Positions 1 through 4,376 of a stretch of 5,599 bases of DNA are shown here, piece after piece. The notes below the pieces were generated by a model. That model was not told where the DNA came from and ran no database searches. It worked only from the letters and a program-made list of their open reading frames with translations. Origin of the DNA: Dehalococcoidia bacterium. GTDB lineage: Bacteria > Chloroflexota > Dehalococcoidia > GIF9 > AB-539-J10. How positions within the stretch are numbered: the first letter of the stretch is position 1; the number at the start of each line of letters is the position of its first letter. The translations under genes and the position numbers were made by a program. Where the stretch lies: positions 1 to 5,599 of the forward strand of contig JAUWHW010000040.1 of NCBI GenBank assembly GCA_030605665.1, written 5' to 3'.

Positions 1-101
1 CAAAACCATCTCTAATATTTTCGGCAAATATCCCAATACGGCAGCCAGCAGAGCTTAATCTAAAATACCCGGATTTGAAGGGATGCCTATGCCCAAAATA
101 G
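1..101 (+). CDS. Possible 3' end of an upstream gene, cut by the window edge
   Basis: The frame beginning at base 3 is open from the window edge to a TAG at 99-101. It encodes about 32 residues ending in KYPDLKGCLCPK. The stop lies just before the Shine-Dalgarno of the next gene, as expected for a packed same-strand operon. A second frame (from base 2) is open only to the TAA at 56-58 and ends in NTAASRA, so it cannot be excluded as the real gene end. Nothing about function can be said. The choice between the two frames is inference, based on length and spacing only. Confidence 0.35.
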   Translation, partial: KPSLIFSANIPIRQPAELNLKYPDLKGCLCPK

Positions 102-122
102 CAAGGAAAGGAGGTGAAACAG

Positions 123-602
123 ATGGTAGGACAGCTCGGGCTTTTTGAGGAAGTCAAGCTGGATAAGCCCGAGAAGCCAACAGAGGTAAAGCTCGGCCGC
201 AGGACTGCCCATATTTACCTGCGTAAGAGCCGCAGGGAAGCTTTAAGCAAGTTGATGCCAATTCTGGAGCAGCTTGAAGGCAAGGATATCTGGATTGGCT
301 CATACGACACCGGTGGAAGGCATTACTGGCTCAACAATCTGAAGCTGCCCAGGCTAAAGCTGGAATATCATCCTTACAAGTCTAAGGATGATGTCAACTA
401 CATCTCCAGCGCCATAGTCCTGTGGGGCAGCAGGGGCGCCAGCGTAAGGATATTCACCAACTACCTGGTGGCGGTCCGAGAGCAGGAATATATGGGATAC
501 ACTACCTGGCTTCTTGACTTCCGCAACGGCTTCTGGGAGAGCCCAATAGACAGATTCTACTCTCACTACGCCTGTCTACAGATTACTAGGTTTAAGGACT
601 AG
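123..602 (+). CDS. Hypothetical phage-type protein with N-terminal QLGLF clamp-binding-like motif
   Basis: This 159-aa protein is not one I can assign to a family. The ATG at 123 is preferred: AAAGGAGGTG lies about 7 bases upstream, while the alternative GTG at 114 sits inside that Shine-Dalgarno. Residues 4-8 read QLGLF, very close to the consensus QL[S/D]LF peptide that binds the bacterial beta sliding clamp. A charged linker rich in Lys, Glu and Pro follows (about 9-25). The rest is a compact basic and aromatic domain with many Tyr and Trp residues (WIGSYDTGGRHYW, LVAVREQEYMGYTTWLLDFRNGFW). No signal peptide or membrane segment is visible, so it is probably cytoplasmic. If the motif is real, the protein would be tethered to replicating DNA. 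That role is inference. Its 3' end lies in a hairpin, and a 55-aa gene follows. Confidence 0.8.
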   Translation: MVGQLGLFEEVKLDKPEKPTEVKLGRRTAHIYLRKSRREALSKLMPILEQLEGKDIWIGSYDTGGRHYWLNNLKLPRLKLEYHPYKSKDDVNYISSAIVLWGSRGASVRIFTNYLVAVREQEYMGYTTWLLDFRNGFWESPIDRFYSHYACLQITRFKD

Positions 603-619
603 GGGCAGCCGCCCCTAGT
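598..619 (+). other. Perfect 9-bp hairpin at the end of the 159-aa gene
   Basis: ACTAGGGGC (598-606) and GCCCCTAGT (611-619) are exact reverse complements around a 4-base loop. The hairpin includes the TAG stop codon of the upstream gene. Only a short TTTG follows, so this is a poor intrinsic terminator. It could act as an mRNA-stabilising or processing hairpin, or as a weak attenuator, between the 159-aa and 55-aa genes. Confidence 0.45.
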
Positions 620-655
620 TTGAACGGGGTAATATGCCTAGAAAGGAGGCAATAA

Positions 656-823
656 TTGAGCTTATATATTGTGATCTTCACCCAGCAATATGGGGTAGAG
701 GCAGATGATGAAGGGGAGGCCATTTCTGAGGCAGAGTCCCGCTTAGCTAGGGACTTTGAACAGCCCCACATTGGCCTCAGCGAACTGATGGGGGAACCGA
801 CAGTTCAGATAGTCAAGGACTAG
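656..823 (+). CDS. Small acidic hypothetical protein, TTG start (55 aa)
   Basis: This short gene reads MSLYIVIFTQQYGVEADDEG and continues to a TAG at 821-823. The TTG at 656 is chosen because AAAGGAGG (642-649) lies 6 bases upstream, an ideal spacing, and the frame stays open for 55 codons. The protein has a hydrophobic beta-strand-like start (LYIVIFTQQYGV), an acidic helix-like middle (DDEGEAISEAESRLARDF) and a basic-acidic end (VQIVKD). This resembles the small alpha/beta proteins common in phage early regions. No motif identifies a function. Its stop is immediately followed by the Shine-Dalgarno of the next gene, so the two are almost certainly cotranscribed. The last bases, AAGGACTAG, also end the preceding gene. 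An ATG at 634 in another frame gives only 24 codons and is less likely. Confidence 0.65.
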   Translation: MSLYIVIFTQQYGVEADDEGEAISEAESRLARDFEQPHIGLSELMGEPTVQIVKD

Positions 824-837
824 AAAGGAGTTAACAA

Positions 838-1326
838 TTGAATAAGCCTACAATTGAACAGGGCATCTCTAACCTTGTGGGATGCCTGACGGACCCTATT
901 CTTGTCTTTCCCGGGGGCTGGGGAGACACGCTTCCCGAATGGCTTAAAAACGCCATTACTCTGGAGAGGCTCGCGATGGACATGAGAGCTCACAAGGGAG
1001 AAACTCCCACCGGGACCGATGCCGAGTGTTGCGCCTATCTCATGACGGCTTCCTTGACTCAGCCGATGGGCCACGACTGGTCTCAAGTCTACCTCTACAT
1101 CGCCGGTAAGACCTACAGCCGATGGGGTAAACTTGAGATTCCAGAGGATATCCGGGTGGAGTCAATAAATGATGACCAGACCAGGGAACTAAATCAGCTC
1201 AAGGGATGGCTCTATCTTAAAAGAACTCAGATAAGGCTTGACCGGGAGCGGGCTGAGAGGCGGGGGAAGAGAGAGGAGGCAAAGGCGCAAAAGAAATTGG
1301 AGCAGCCAGCTCTGTTTAAGTTCTAG
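838..1326 (+). CDS. Conserved phage-type hypothetical protein with C-terminal QPALF motif
   Basis: This 162-aa protein starts at TTG 838, with AAAGGAG (824-830) 7 bases upstream. No ATG or GTG is as well placed. Residues about 18-100 form a probable globular domain with landmarks DPILVFPGGWGDTLPEW, GTDAE and YLMTASLTQPMGHDW. The region about 117-155 is a highly charged helix or coiled coil (RLDRERAERRGKREEAK). The extreme C terminus is EQPALFKF, where QPALF (156-160) fits the loose QxxLF sliding-clamp-binding pattern. I have an impression of similar proteins in Dehalococcoidia-like phage contigs but cannot verify it here. No catalytic motif is visible. It is cotranscribed with the 55-aa gene before it and the Cys-rich gene after it. 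Clamp or replisome association is an inference from the terminal motif alone. Confidence 0.82.
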   Translation: MNKPTIEQGISNLVGCLTDPILVFPGGWGDTLPEWLKNAITLERLAMDMRAHKGETPTGTDAECCAYLMTASLTQPMGHDWSQVYLYIAGKTYSRWGKLEIPEDIRVESINDDQTRELNQLKGWLYLKRTQIRLDRERAERRGKREEAKAQKKLEQPALFKF

Positions 1327-1356
1327 TATGGTAGAATTAGAAAGGAGGTGATTACT

Positions 1357-1530
1357 GTGTTCAGAAACTGGAGATGGCTCCGCAATTGGTGCAAACATTA
1401 CTTTGACTTATACAATATCTATGACTTAGCGGTAGGAGGTCACTGCGGATGTTGTGGAGCTTGGGTGCCTAATGTCATTGTAGAGAAAGATTGGAGATAC
1501 ACGCTCTGTAATAAATGCGCCAAGAGCTAG
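1357..1530 (+). CDS. Small zinc-ribbon protein (57 aa), GTG start
   Basis: The protein has an aromatic, basic N terminus (MFRNWRWLRNWCKHYFDLY). A two-knuckle zinc-binding module follows: C30-G-C-C33 and, about 17 residues later, C51-N-K-C54, ending in AKS. This CxxC...CxxC spacing is that of a rubredoxin-like zinc ribbon binding one zinc ion. The GTG at 1357 is chosen because AAAGGAGG (1341-1348) lies 8 bases upstream. An in-frame GTG at 1348 overlaps the Shine-Dalgarno and is less likely. It is the last gene of the left transcription unit, and the terminator/tRNA-like hairpin begins about 35 bases downstream. The Trp/Arg-rich start could be a nucleic-acid-binding tail, but partner and function are unknown. 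Confidence 0.75.
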   Translation: MFRNWRWLRNWCKHYFDLYNIYDLAVGGHCGCCGAWVPNVIVEKDWRYTLCNKCAKS

Positions 1531-1566
1531 TATTACTAATAATATATGATTAGTAATATATGATTA
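1531..1566. repeat. AT-rich direct and inverted repeats next to the tRNA-like site
   Basis: Two exact 13-bp copies of TAATATATGATTA lie at 1540-1552 and 1554-1566, one base apart. Overlapping them is a 10-bp inverted repeat, TATTACTAAT (1531-1540) and ATTAGTAATA (1549-1558), around an 8-base centre. The array abuts the tRNA 3'-half sequence on its left. Repeats in this position could be tyrosine-recombinase or excisionase arm sites. They could also be slippage of AT-rich DNA. The function is inference. Confidence 0.6.
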
Positions 1567-1598
1567 AGAGGTCGTGGGTTCGAATCCCACGGCCTCTT
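1564..1598 (+). other. tRNA 3'-half sequence without a 5' half: candidate phage attachment (att) site core
   Basis: The stretch reads like the end of a bacterial tRNA gene. TTAAG (1564-1568) fits the 3' side of an anticodon stem and AGGTC (1569-1573) a five-base variable loop. GTGGG-TTCGAAT-CCCAC (1574-1590) is a perfect T arm with the canonical TTCGAAT loop, GGCCTCT (1591-1597) fits an acceptor 3' strand, and T1598 is the discriminator position. No matching 5' acceptor (AGAGGCC), D arm or anticodon stem lies upstream, so this is not a complete tRNA gene. Temperate phages and islands integrate into tRNA 3' halves and carry such fragments at attP/attL/attR. No CCA is encoded and the amino acid cannot be assigned. 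Confidence 0.65.
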
Positions 1599-1603
1599 TT
1601 TTT
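1566..1603 (+). terminator. Strong Rho-independent terminator built from the tRNA-like T arm
   Basis: Bases 1566-1578 pair with 1586-1598 as a 13-bp stem with one G-U wobble (1572/1592) and a 7-base TTCGAAT loop. The run of Ts continues to 1603 (nine Ts from 1595 onward, broken only by a C at 1596). This is a textbook intrinsic terminator for the left gene block. The same bases also form the tRNA T arm and acceptor strand, so one sequence may serve as both att core and terminator. Confidence 0.75.
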
Positions 1604-1753
1604 GTCTTCTTACCCTGTTTATTTGCCCTCAGGCTTCACCAGAGCCTCGAGGCAGCCCCTTAAATCTTTCACGCGACCAATCCATCAAATAAGCCCAGAA
1701 ATCGCGACTCTTTCCCGGCCAAAATTTTCTGATGGGCTAAAGCCGACGGGGGC
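1604..1753. other. Intergenic region with inverted repeats; no convincing gene
   Basis: About 150 bases separate the terminator from the promoter at 1754. The stretch holds a 10-bp palindrome, GCCTCGAGGC (1644-1653), and CCATCA (1682-1687) with inverted partner TGATGG (1730-1735). AGCCCA (1692-1697) has its inverted partner TGGGCT at 1733-1738, and a direct repeat CGCGAC occurs at 1672 and 1703. These could be operator or recombinase-accessory sites, or a folded leader or small RNA. Reading frames through the region on both strands lack ribosome binding sites. No function is established. Confidence 0.4.
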
Positions 1754-1783
1754 TTGACAAAAGTTTCTATATATGATATACCT
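1754..1783 (+). promoter_or_regulatory. Probable sigma-70-type promoter for the rightward genes
   Basis: A perfect -35 box TTGACA (1754-1759) is followed, after 17 bases, by TATACC (1777-1782), a fair -10 match. An AT-rich stretch (TATATATGATATACCTATAAAT) covers the region in shorter pieces, so the exact -10 is uncertain. It lies directly after the intergenic repeats and before the 50-aa zinc-ribbon gene. The predicted transcription start is about 1789-1790. Confidence 0.55.
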
Positions 1784-1789
1784 ATAAAT

Positions 1790-1942
1790 ATGACTAACAA
1801 AACAGAGACTTTAGGCCTCCCGGTATTTCGGTGTTTACGCTGCGGACACAAATGGGTACCGCGGAAGAATAGGGTTCCCGTGACCTGTCCCAAATGCCGA
1901 AGTCCATACTGGAATATACCAAAGGAGAGGAGAAAGAAATGA
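1790..1942 (+). CDS. Small zinc-ribbon protein (50 aa), possibly leaderless
   Basis: The protein is basic and has a clear zinc ribbon: C15-L-R-C18-G-H-K-W, then C33-P-K-C36-R-S-P-Y-W, and a Lys/Arg tail ending in KERRKK. The GLPVFRC...GHKW.PRK...P..CPKC.SPYW pattern is a recognisable small ribbon type found in many bacteria and archaea, of unsettled function. Such ribbons usually bind nucleic acid or protein partners. The ATG at 1790 is preferred. An in-frame TTG at 1754 would add 12 residues but coincides with the -35 box and has no ribosome binding site. No Shine-Dalgarno precedes 1790 either, and the promoter predicts a transcript starting there. The stop overlaps the start of a 26-aa reading frame (ATGA). 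Confidence 0.75.
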   Translation: MTNKTETLGLPVFRCLRCGHKWVPRKNRVPVTCPKCRSPYWNIPKERRKK

Positions 1943-2019
1943 GGCACGAGCGCTGGCAAACTCGCGCCTCAAAGCTCAAAAACGAGATGGAGAGAGATGT
2001 CTCACATCTTGCTTTTTAA
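1939..2019 (+). CDS. Possible 26-aa coupled small protein
   Basis: The ATG at 1939 overlaps the previous TGA stop (ATGA) and follows a purine-rich AGGAGAGGAG sequence (Shine-Dalgarno-like GGAG at 1929-1932, 6 bases away). It encodes a very basic, probably helical peptide starting MRHERWQTRASKLKNEMERD and ending VSHLAF. The overlap and good ribosome binding site are those of a translated gene, but 26 codons give little coding signal. Its end contains a small hairpin (AGATGT-CTC-ACATCT, 1995-2009) followed by TGCTTTTT, which could instead be a weak terminator. Function unknown. Confidence 0.4.
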   Translation: MRHERWQTRASKLKNEMERDVSHLAF

Positions 2020-2060
2020 GCATAGCACCACCGGTTAATTAAGTCAAGAGGAGGTAAGAT

Positions 2061-2534
2061 ATGCAAACTGAAGTAGGAAAATTCAGAGGTTACACAATAC
2101 TGTATGACAGCCGGGATAGATTATTTCGCCTTCGAGATGCAGACGGTCAAGATGTCGGCTCGGGTAAAACCCAAGAGGAAGCAGAGGAGCAGGCTAAGAA
2201 GTTAATAAAGCTAGCTTACAAATTCCCGATAGAGGCACTTAAGGTTTCTAACCTATATGTGTCTAGGGGTAAGGTGACAAGCCTAAATCCAAGTGACTGT
2301 TCTATGCGTTTCGTCTTTGCGAAAGATCAAGCTTCTCTTTACGGCACTGTTATGAAAGTGCATCTCAGGCGGGGTCCGGATATTTATGAAGCGACCGAGG
2401 CCAACAAGGAAATCGCCAACCAGATAGATGTAGCTCGCGGTCATATAAAAGAGATAGAAGGAAGGATACCGAGTTTAATCGAGCAGCTTGAGCGACCAAT
2501 GAACATGGAGTATTTCAAGCTGCCTAACCTTTAA
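2061..2534 (+). CDS. Hypothetical two-part protein with C-terminal coiled coil (157 aa)
   Basis: The ATG at 2061 has AGGAGGT (2049-2055) 5 bases upstream. Residues about 5-50 form a small beta-rich unit followed by a helix: GKFRGYTILYDSRDRLFRL, then DADGQDVGSGKTQEEAEEQAKKLI. This strand-turn-strand plus TxEEAExxAKxL helix layout resembles small HicB-like or arm-type accessory modules, but I cannot assign it. The middle (about 60-112) looks like another beta-rich region. Residues about 113-147 (EATEANKEIANQIDVARGHI and onward) have heptad-like spacing of a coiled coil, suggesting oligomerisation. No catalytic motif, signal peptide or membrane helix is visible. The gene precedes the tandem MTIDKAI pair by a short gap and is probably cotranscribed with it. 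Confidence 0.8.
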   Translation: MQTEVGKFRGYTILYDSRDRLFRLRDADGQDVGSGKTQEEAEEQAKKLIKLAYKFPIEALKVSNLYVSRGKVTSLNPSDCSMRFVFAKDQASLYGTVMKVHLRRGPDIYEATEANKEIANQIDVARGHIKEIEGRIPSLIEQLERPMNMEYFKLPNL

Positions 2535-2556
2535 CATTCTGAGGGAGGAAGATTAA

Positions 2557-2748
2557 ATGACCATAGATAAAGCTATCGAAGTACTAACTTTTCACTCTCA
2601 GGAACCACGCTTCAAAATAAGCACCGAAATCGGTGATGCTATCAAGTTAGGCATTGTTGCCCTGAAACGCTACAAAATCCAGTGCCGTCATCCCGAGTGT
2701 GTGATTACAGAACCACTACATGGAGAGACCAAGAAGGTTCTAAAGTGA
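2557..2748 (+). CDS. MTIDKAI-type small protein, copy 1 (63 aa)
   Basis: The ATG at 2557 lies 8 bases after GGAGG (2544-2548). The protein begins MTIDKAIEVL, has a variable polar stretch, then the conserved helix DAIKLGIVALKRYK (27-40) and a tail with HGETKKVLK. It is a paralog of the next gene: residues 1-7, 27-32, 35-38 and GETK at 56-59 match in register. The MTIDKAI...DAIKLGIEALKR pattern is one I associate with small phage and prophage proteins of unknown function, probably a short two-helix protein. Copy 1 alone has C43 and C48 in its tail (QCRHPEC), a possible half metal site. No enzymatic motif is present. Confidence 0.75.
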   Translation: MTIDKAIEVLTFHSQEPRFKISTEIGDAIKLGIVALKRYKIQCRHPECVITEPLHGETKKVLK

Positions 2749-2841
2749 AGTGTGCGTTATATGCTTTGGAGAAGAAGTAAAGGAGGAGGCGTCCCAGTAA
2801 AACAGCGTTCCGAGGCAGAATACTAGAGGAAGGAAGATTAA
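2749..2841. other. Spacer between duplicated genes with an unused ribosome binding site
   Basis: A strong AAAGGAGGAGG (2778-2790 area) is followed by GTAAAACAGCGTTCCGAGG and a TAG near 2826. In-frame codons exist, but there is no ATG, GTG or TTG at proper distance. An 11-codon GTG frame (2745-2780) overlaps copy 1's stop. This looks like a gene remnant left by the 285-bp duplication, where copy 2 is followed by an intact small gene. Confidence 0.35.
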
Positions 2842-3024
2842 ATGACCATAGATAAGGCTATTGGGAAACTACAGGAAGAACTAAACTATGGGGAGGGTAG
2901 CCATGAACGAGAACTTGAAGATGCCATCAAGCTGGGCATGGAAGCCCTGAAGCGCCTACAGGTTGACCGTAGTAATATGGCTTTCTATGGTCAATCGCTA
3001 CTACCAGGAGAGACCAAGGATTGA
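2842..3024 (+). CDS. MTIDKAI-type small protein, copy 2 (60 aa)
   Basis: The ATG at 2842 follows AGGAAGGAAG and shares its whole initiation region with copy 1. The protein begins MTIDKAIGKLQEELNYGEGS, has the conserved helix DAIKLGMEALKRLQ (27-40), and ends LLPGETKD. The variable region before the helix is more acidic than in copy 1, and the cysteine-bearing tail is replaced by a neutral stretch (DRSNMAFYGQS). Retained ends with a divergent middle suggest two functional copies with different partners rather than one gene decaying. The role is unknown. It ends shortly before a strong ribosome binding site for the next small Cys-bearing gene. Confidence 0.75.
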   Translation: MTIDKAIGKLQEELNYGEGSHERELEDAIKLGMEALKRLQVDRSNMAFYGQSLLPGETKD

Positions 3025-3052
3025 GCAAAGGAGAGCAAAGAAGGAGTGAATT

Positions 3053-3217
3053 ATGGCTAAGGAACTGGATTTGCTATTTGGTGCGGTTTGTCCCGATTGT
3101 GGGAAGCTCATCACTATTGTAGTAAGGGGAAAACCTAGTGAAGCAACTGCACAGGTAAGACACGGAACGAGTATATGTAAGCCCGCTCCACTTAGGTCTC
3201 CTCAGAGGCTATCATGA
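3053..3217 (+). CDS. Small Cys-bearing protein with one CPDC knuckle (54 aa)
   Basis: The ATG at 3053 lies 6 bases after AAGGAG (3041-3046). The frame runs 54 codons to a TGA at 3215-3217 that overlaps the next gene's ATG (ATGA). The protein begins MAKELDLLFGAVCPDCGKLI. The C13-P-D-C16-G knuckle, with H37 and C42 (RHGTSIC) later, could complete a single zinc site of mixed ligands. The C terminus (KPAPLRSPQRLS) is basic and proline-rich. The good ribosome binding site, zinc-ribbon-like content and coupled overlap support it as a real gene and first cistron of the tightly packed right block. Function unknown, probably a small nucleic-acid- or protein-binding factor like its neighbours. Confidence 0.7.
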   Translation: MAKELDLLFGAVCPDCGKLITIVVRGKPSEATAQVRHGTSICKPAPLRSPQRLS

Positions 3218-3858
3218 TTGAACCAAAACGCGGTTGCGGCTACCGGAAAGTTAATTCCCTCTATTTAGTAGGCGAATATATCTCCGTTCCTTGCGACAGG
3301 ATGCCTTTCCCGGTTGGAGTATGTCCCACGTGCGGCCAAGGGATCCACCTCACCAGGGGCTTTACTGAGATTATTCCCTTGAAGCTATTTGGGATACACC
3401 AACCATGCTTTGACGCGGTGAGACCCTGCTTTCTCTGCGACCCGAGAGAAGAGCCGGCTTACATCATGACAGTGGGCAGTAAATATTACAGCCCCCAATC
3501 CTTTTTGAAAGAGGCCGGGGAGATGGGGATATCCAAGAAGATCCCCTTTATCCCGAAGAAATTAGAGCTCGGTCACACAATTGTCTATTTGGCCCATCCT
3601 AAAGCAGTTGAGGTAAGAGAGCCTCTCGCGGTCCAGCAGGCAATGTCAGTAGTTGAGGATGCAGACAAATCGCAGCTCCGGTTATTGGACTCAGAGCAGA
3701 AGCCAACTTACAAGATGGGGATCTTCTGCGCATTTATTCCACAGAGAATAGAGATGTTGGTCAAAGAGTCCGAGCTGACCGACGAGAAACGCGGCGATCT
3801 CGCCAAGCGAAATATAACTCCGATTCCGGTCCCGGATGGAGATGAAGACCACAAATGA
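3214..3858 (+). CDS. Conserved phage-type Cys-rich protein (214 aa), GCGYRKV family
   Basis: The protein opens with MIEPKRGCGYRKVNSLYLVG and has a Cys-rich first third: C8, C27, the knuckle C37-P-T-C40-G, C65 and the knuckle C72-F-L-C75. That is enough ligands for one or two zinc sites. The second half is a separate domain with YYSPQSFLKEAGEMGISKKI (about 93-111), a strand-rich GHTIVYLAHPKAVEVREP, and IFCAFIPQRIEMLV near residue 180. It ends IPVPDGDEDHK. I recognise this layout (GCGYRKVxxLYLVG, PxRIEML, terminal PDGDEDH) as a recurring phage hypothetical protein of unknown function. That is memory, not a search. Start and stop both overlap neighbours by ATGA, so it is translationally coupled on both sides. 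Confidence 0.85.
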   Translation: MIEPKRGCGYRKVNSLYLVGEYISVPCDRMPFPVGVCPTCGQGIHLTRGFTEIIPLKLFGIHQPCFDAVRPCFLCDPREEPAYIMTVGSKYYSPQSFLKEAGEMGISKKIPFIPKKLELGHTIVYLAHPKAVEVREPLAVQQAMSVVEDADKSQLRLLDSEQKPTYKMGIFCAFIPQRIEMLVKESELTDEKRGDLAKRNITPIPVPDGDEDHK

Positions 3859-4376
3859 TAACAACTGATGAGGTAAAGGCTTCAGTACTTAGCTACTGGC
3901 GCTATAAAAAGCAATGTCCCTTCGTAGCTTTAGAGGCTAATTGTAGCCTGAATGTGTTTAACGAGGGTGGGCAGGCTGATGTTTTGGCAATCAACCGGAA
4001 TGGCCGATTAATTGAAACGGAAATCAAGTTATCCATGGCTGATTTTCACAGAGACCAACACAAACTGAAGCATCGTTACCTAAGGGAAAATAGAGGCCTC
4101 CGGTGGCCAACAGCTTATTTTTATTTCGCTGTTCCCAAAGAGCTAGCTAACCAAGTTTCTTTAGAGTGTGGCAATCTCTACCCGTACGCAGGTGTCTTGG
4201 GAAGCAATGGAGAGGATATAGATGTTGAGGTTTATCGGCGATCGAAAATCAGAATTGCCAAGAGGTTAACGCTATTACAAATAACTAGGATGTCTTACGA
4301 GCAAGGAGCAACTCTGTGTAGATTGGCTAGAGAGGTGGCAAACCTGCGGGGTAAGGGAGATAAGGACCATGAGTGA
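3855..4376 (+). CDS. Probable PD-(D/E)XK-fold nuclease, MmcB/VRR-Nuc-like (173 aa)
   Basis: The arrangement fits a restriction-endonuclease-like core. An N-terminal helix carries a possible metal ligand E27. D42 follows in the strand GGQADVLAI, then the ExK motif E56-I-K58 in RLIETEIK. After that comes a helix with D63, D67 and basic residues (MADFHRDQHKLKHRY). A later strand (TAYFYFAVPKELANQV) and YPYAGVLG match the layout of MmcB-like and related small nucleases. Such enzymes cut DNA with Mg2+ held by the D and E residues. The C terminus has helices (MSYEQGATLCRLAREVANLR) that may bind DNA. It ends KGDKDHE. The start overlaps the previous stop (ATGA) and the end overlaps the next gene by 8 bases. 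Whether it acts in repair, recombination or host-DNA attack is not shown. Confidence 0.75.
   Translation: MITTDEVKASVLSYWRYKKQCPFVALEANCSLNVFNEGGQADVLAINRNGRLIETEIKLSMADFHRDQHKLKHRYLRENRGLRWPTAYFYFAVPKELANQVSLECGNLYPYAGVLGSNGEDIDVEVYRRSKIRIAKRLTLLQITRMSYEQGATLCRLAREVANLRGKGDKDHE
4355..4376 (+). promoter_or_regulatory. Recurring coupled gene-junction element (clearest copy)
   Basis: GGGAGATAAGGACCATGAG encodes the nuclease tail GDKDHE while supplying GGAG/AAGGA ribosome-binding bases and the ATG of the next gene. Related junctions occur at 3838-3858 (GGAGATGAAGACCACAAATG), 4615-4638 (GGGAGATAAAGATCATG) and 5221-5241 (CATAAAGACCATGACC). Each overlaps stop and start codons (4, 8, 8 and 11 bases), so translation of the run is likely coupled. 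Confidence 0.6.

Larger units (their letters stand above)
2546..3018 (+). repeat. Diverged tandem duplication, 285-bp period
   Basis: A 25-base sequence covering the ribosome binding site and first codons is identical at 2546-2570 and 2831-2855 (AGGAAGATTAAATGACC and onward). The match resumes as GCTAT. At the gene ends, GGAGAGACCAAG recurs at 2722-2733 and 3007-3018, again exactly 285 bases apart. The two genes inside are therefore colinear copies of one ancestor. Confidence 0.75.

Noticed and set aside
354..566. Reverse frame of 70 codons inside the 159-aa gene
   Set aside because: It is fully contained opposite a gene with a strong ribosome binding site and has no initiation signal of its own.
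634..708. ATG at 634 opening a 24-codon frame
   Set aside because: The Shine-Dalgarno at 642-649 lies inside it and instead serves the TTG at 656, whose frame is much longer and has protein-like composition.
1523..1598. Complete tRNA gene
   Set aside because: Only the 3' half fits. The upstream 40 bases are AT repeats and the end of a coding region, with no AGAGGCC acceptor strand, D arm or anticodon stem.
1560..1757. Forward reading frame of 65 codons across the tRNA-like hairpin and intergenic region
   Set aside because: It begins inside the repeats, reads through the T arm and terminator, has no ribosome binding site, and its product has no domain-like features.
1669..1979. Two reverse-strand frames of 96 and 61 codons opposite the zinc-ribbon gene
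   Set aside because: They lie opposite a well-supported gene, lack ribosome binding sites, and their products look like antisense shadows. No other reverse-strand gene is supported in the window.
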